From the NCBI GenBank assembly GCA_900104855.1, contig FNSS01000001.1, positions 6,953,001 to 7,017,000 of the forward strand: 64,000 nt of DNA, read 5' to 3'. A program made the translations under genes and the position numbers. This document shows, piece after piece, positions 60,694-64,000 of this stretch. The stretch comes from Rhizobiales bacterium GAS188 (GTDB taxonomy: Bacteria > Pseudomonadota > Alphaproteobacteria > Rhizobiales > Beijerinckiaceae). The notes below the pieces were generated by a model. The model searched no databases and was not told the DNA's origin. It was given only the letters and a program-made list of their open reading frames with translations. Numbering within the stretch: position 1 is the stretch's first letter; every line of letters begins with the position of its first letter.

Positions 60694-60760
60694 CGTTCGA
60701 TCTCTCCTCAAACGCGAAAGCAGTGGCAGGTCGCGCGGTGCTCGTCCACCCGTGGCTGCT

Positions 60761-62107
60761 TCAGCTCAAGCTCGGCGAATCCGGGCGTTGGCCGAAGACG
60801 CCATAGGGCCGGAAGATGAACAAGATCGCGAGCAGCGAATAGACCGCAAGGTCGCGCGAATCGACGCTGAACAGCGCCGACCAGGCCGCTTCGCCGAAAG
60901 CCAGGATGATGCCGCCGGCGAAAGCCGCGCCGACCGAACCGATGCCGCCGAGCACCGCGCCGACCAGAGCCTTGAGCCCGAGCGTGAAGCCAAAGGCATA
61001 GCCCGTCTGCCCGTAATGCACGGTCAGCACATAGCCCGCCAGGCCCGCCAGCGCCGCCGCGATGGCGAAGCTCTTGGTGAACACCCGATCGCGGTCGATG
61101 CCCAGCATCGCGGCGGCGATCTCGTCCTGCGACACGGCGCGCCAGGCTCGGCCGAAGGCCGACCAGCGCTGATAGGCGAGGAGGCAGAGCGCGCCCGCAA
61201 GGCCGATAGCGGCCGAGAGCAATTGCATCGGCGTCACCGTCACGGCGAAGTTCTCGGCCCTGGCAAGCGCCATCGGCGTGGAGAGGAGAGGGGGCGCCCA
61301 GATCATCGAACGGGGCATGGTCAAGCGCGAATATTCGGCGAGCGCCAGCATCAGGCCGACGGTCGCGATAACCACGGCCTGTCCCTTGGCGCGAAGGGCC
61401 GGCAACACTACGAACCGCCCCGTGGCGATGCCGTAGGCCGAGCTGACGCCCAGCGCCAGGACGAAGGCGAAACCGAGCGCCGTCAGCGAGCCCGAGGCCG
61501 AGCCGAGCGCCAGTCCCGTCAGCGTCGCATAGCCGCCGACCGCCGCGAGATCCCCGAAGCCGAAGACGACACGCCCCACGAGACCCTGGATCAGCGCATA
61601 GGACGATGCCAGCAAGCCGTAGATGGCGGCCGAGGGCAGGGCCGAGACGAGCTGCTGCAAAGCGAGCGCCACGGAAGGCGGCAGGAGGAAGGGCGCGGAC
61701 GAGCCGGCCAATCCCGGATCGGGCGGCGGCTCGCCCGGCAGCTCGAGATAGAAGCGCTGCAGGAAGATGAGCTTCGCCTCCGCGAGCGGGCCGTCAGGGG
61801 TGTCGACGCCGCTCAGCGCATCCTGAGGCAGGCCCCGCGCGCCGCCAAAATGGCAGATCACGTGCCGGAAGGCCGAACGCCCATCGACCGTCAGCCGGTA
61901 GTCGACACGGACCGAATCCGCGGTCGCCCCGGCGCTGCTGCGCAGGATGGCGATGCGGGCGCCGTCCGCCTCGATCACCGGCACCACGGTGCGGCACACC
62001 CGGGCACGTCCTTCATCGACCAGGGTTGCGCATGAAGCAGCCGCCAGCGCAGCAAAGACCACGGCCAGCGCGCCGGCCGTCCGCATGCCGTGCTTCGGCG
62101 TGATCAT
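60761..62107 (-). CDS. LivH-type branched-chain amino acid permease with lipoprotein-like N-terminal domain
   Basis: A 448-residue permease. From residue ~150 it has the LivH-type fold (AIYGLLASSYALIQGLVGRV, GFGDLAAVGGYATLTGLAL, ALVGAVLGGIGSVGAAFAGG), with about eight membrane spans. The N-terminal ~140 residues are unusual: a hydrophobic segment ending in LAAASCATLVDEG (lipobox-like AASC) and a soluble domain with VCRTVVPVIEADGARIAI. No partner genes (LivM, LivG, LivF or a binding protein) are next to it in the window; they may lie elsewhere. The start at 62107 is one of several in-frame ATGs. Confidence 0.85.
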   Translation of the reverse strand: MITPKHGMRTAGALAVVFAALAAASCATLVDEGRARVCRTVVPVIEADGARIAILRSSAGATADSVRVDYRLTVDGRSAFRHVICHFGGARGLPQDALSGVDTPDGPLAEAKLIFLQRFYLELPGEPPPDPGLAGSSAPFLLPPSVALALQQLVSALPSAAIYGLLASSYALIQGLVGRVVFGFGDLAAVGGYATLTGLALGSASGSLTALGFAFVLALGVSSAYGIATGRFVVLPALRAKGQAVVIATVGLMLALAEYSRLTMPRSMIWAPPLLSTPMALARAENFAVTVTPMQLLSAAIGLAGALCLLAYQRWSAFGRAWRAVSQDEIAAAMLGIDRDRVFTKSFAIAAALAGLAGYVLTVHYGQTGYAFGFTLGLKALVGAVLGGIGSVGAAFAGGIILAFGEAAWSALFSVDSRDLAVYSLLAILFIFRPYGVFGQRPDSPSLS

Positions 62108-62180
62108 GTCCCGCATTCGGGATTGGGGAATCGGGGGTGAGTGCCTCACCTTGCGATGATATCGCAGAGAGGCACTCGCA

Positions 62181-64000
<1,820 letters not shown>

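Noticed and set aside
60668-62035. Plus-strand open frame opposite the LivH-type permease
   Set aside because: Highly charged low-complexity composition, as expected for antisense of membrane segments; no start signal.

Overview
The window is a high-GC chromosomal segment of an alphaproteobacterium, most likely a Hyphomicrobiales (Rhizobiales) member of the Bosea/Chelatococcus/Methylobacterium type. Pointers are the type 2 ArgC, an ExoR-like SEL1 protein, the membrane urate oxidase PuuD, pairs of class III cyclases with a cytosolic sensor half, frequent TTG/GTG starts with good ribosome binding sites, and many intergenic hairpin repeats. This is inference from gene content; no rRNA is present to confirm it.

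Layout. 1-8.4 kb: a divergent purine-degradation locus. Leftwards run uraH-xdhA-xdhB; rightwards run a puuE-uraD fusion, allC, puuD and pdxY. Together they cover hypoxanthine/xanthine to urate, 5-hydroxyisourate, OHCU, allantoin and allantoate, plus allantoate hydrolysis. A 1.3-kb segment between puuE-uraD and allC is bounded by a perfect 15-bp direct repeat. It carries a 5' stump of a tyrosine integrase, a hypoxanthine-DNA-glycosylase-like gene and a small unknown gene: a decayed integrative element inserted exactly at a GTGA stop/start overlap. 8.9-20.7 kb: a GntR-regulated amine/guanidino-compound locus (ureohydrolase, class III aminotransferase, M20 deacylase, spermidine/putrescine-type ABC transporter, PuuB-like FAD oxidase), then proC.

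20.7-30 kb: small enzymes and regulators (FkbM methyltransferase, YciI, LysR, VOC, tautomerase/TetR divergon, ArsR-SRPBCC fusion, ester cyclase, SRPBCC, NUDIX, DUF983, a crotonase lacking the usual glutamates). 30-36 kb: PaaI thioesterase, rplM-rpsI with terminator, argC, an alginate-lyase-like protein, isovaleryl-CoA dehydrogenase. 35.5-39.4 kb: LysR with an ABM monooxygenase, then two divergent citrate synthase paralogues, one fused to an N-terminal helix-turn-helix. 39.4-50.6 kb: class III cyclase, GST, ABC exporter, Do-type protease, GNAT, rarA, CAP lipoprotein, and a membrane-anchored Ala/Pro-repeat protein.

50.8-64 kb: tRNA-Cys, a PCMT-like methyltransferase, ilvD, ExoR-like SEL1 protein, cupin, alpha/beta hydrolase, an AT-rich patch with a frameshifted NTF2-like pseudogene and an orphan gene, an atypical SDR with a second class III cyclase, exonuclease III, a LivH-type permease with a lipoprotein-like N-terminal domain, hemB and the C-terminal part of moeA. 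Between genes there are several families of inverted repeats, some present twice in the window. No CRISPR array, rRNA, complete insertion sequence or intact prophage was seen.
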